This document shows positions 23,233-23,514 of a stretch of 23,514 bases of DNA, piece by piece. A program made the position numbers and the translations under genes. Source of the DNA: Flavobacteriales bacterium UBA4660. Its GTDB lineage: Bacteria; Bacteroidota; Bacteroidia; Flavobacteriales_D; Sanyastnellaceae. The notes under the pieces were generated by a model. It was not told where the DNA came from. It did no database searches and saw nothing but the letters and a program-made list of their open reading frames with translations. Position 1 is the stretch's first letter. Each line of letters opens with the position of its first letter. Location: assembly GCA_002405435.1 (NCBI GenBank), contig DHLU01000240.1, forward strand, positions 16,989-40,502, read 5' to 3'.

Positions 23233-23514
23233 ATGGACCAGCCTAAAACGCACACCGAAGCAAACTACAGGAGATTCGGTATTTCCAACTGGGCGCTGAA
23301 CAACCACAAGGTTGTGATGGTGCTTACGGCCGTAATTTTTCTATGGGGAATCTACACATACCGGACAGTCCCAAAAGAGAGTTTCCCCGAAATCGTCATT
23401 CCCACCATTTTCGTCGGAACGCCCTACCCCGGAAACTCCCCGGAGGATATGGAGAAGCTCATCACGCGACCACTGGAGAAAGAAATCAACACCATTACGG
23501 ACATAGATAACCTC
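23233..23514 (+). CDS. RND efflux permease (AcrB/HAE1-like), N-terminal part, cut by window end
   Basis: The first 94 residues of an RND pump, open to the window edge. The sequence starts MDQPKTHTEANYRRFGISNW, followed by the first membrane helix (VVMVLTAVIFLWGIYTY). The hallmark start of the porter domain comes next: TVPKESFPEIVIPTIFVGTPYPGNSPEDMEKLITRPLEKEI. The PKESFPEI and YPGNSPEDME segments place it with hydrophobe/drug-type pumps rather than the CusA type upstream. It would be the inner-membrane engine for the TolC and adaptor just before it. A full-length protein should be about 1,000-1,150 residues; integrity beyond the window is unknown. Confidence 0.9.
   Translation, partial: MDQPKTHTEANYRRFGISNWALNNHKVVMVLTAVIFLWGIYTYRTVPKESFPEIVIPTIFVGTPYPGNSPEDMEKLITRPLEKEINTITDIDNL

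Overview
The window looks like chromosomal DNA of a member of the Bacteroidota. Three things point there. Two large secreted proteins end in the two kinds of type IX secretion (T9SS) sorting domain. Exact or near matches to the Bacteroidota -7 promoter element TAnnTTTG sit just upstream of several start codons. The family set is also typical: short SSBs, a CusA/TolC/adaptor operon behind a small Bacteroidota-type protein, and a TetR-TolC-adaptor-RND operon. The order within the phylum is uncertain; a free-living, flavobacteria-like lineage is a guess. No tRNA, rRNA, insertion sequence, integrase or CRISPR array was seen.

Layout. Positions 1-334 hold no convincing gene, only a weak hairpin. 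Two tandem single-stranded-DNA-binding proteins follow on the minus strand (335-1113). Positions 1114-1523 are non-coding apart from a promoter-like element. A small zinc-ribbon protein lies at 1524-1979. Positions 2118-8598 form a heavy-metal-type tripartite efflux locus: a small exported His/Cys-containing protein, a CusA/CzcA-type RND pump, a TolC-type outer-membrane channel, and a periplasmic adaptor fused to an extra His-rich N-terminal domain. A T9SS type A beta-propeller protein lies on the minus strand (8659-11025). It is divergent from a lipoprotein alpha/beta hydrolase (11150-12184).

From 12200 to 19994 the genes look like a surface-glycan cluster: an AsnB-type amidotransferase, a glycosyltransferase whose start overlaps it, a 1,095-residue T9SS type B propeller/PKD-like protein, and a Wzx-type flippase. 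The last section is a second tripartite efflux operon: TetR regulator, TolC, lipoprotein adaptor and a hydrophobe/drug-type RND pump cut off by the window end.

How they work together. The two pumps are different RND classes with opposite gene orders. The second has an obvious control site, a perfect 14-bp inverted repeat at 20010-20038 just upstream of the tetR -7 element. The glycan genes probably build and flip a surface polysaccharide, with the T9SS proteins exported to the same surface. The observations most worth following up are the adaptor fusion with an internal signal-peptide-like segment and a well-placed internal start, the palindromic operator, and the very regular repeats in the two T9SS proteins.
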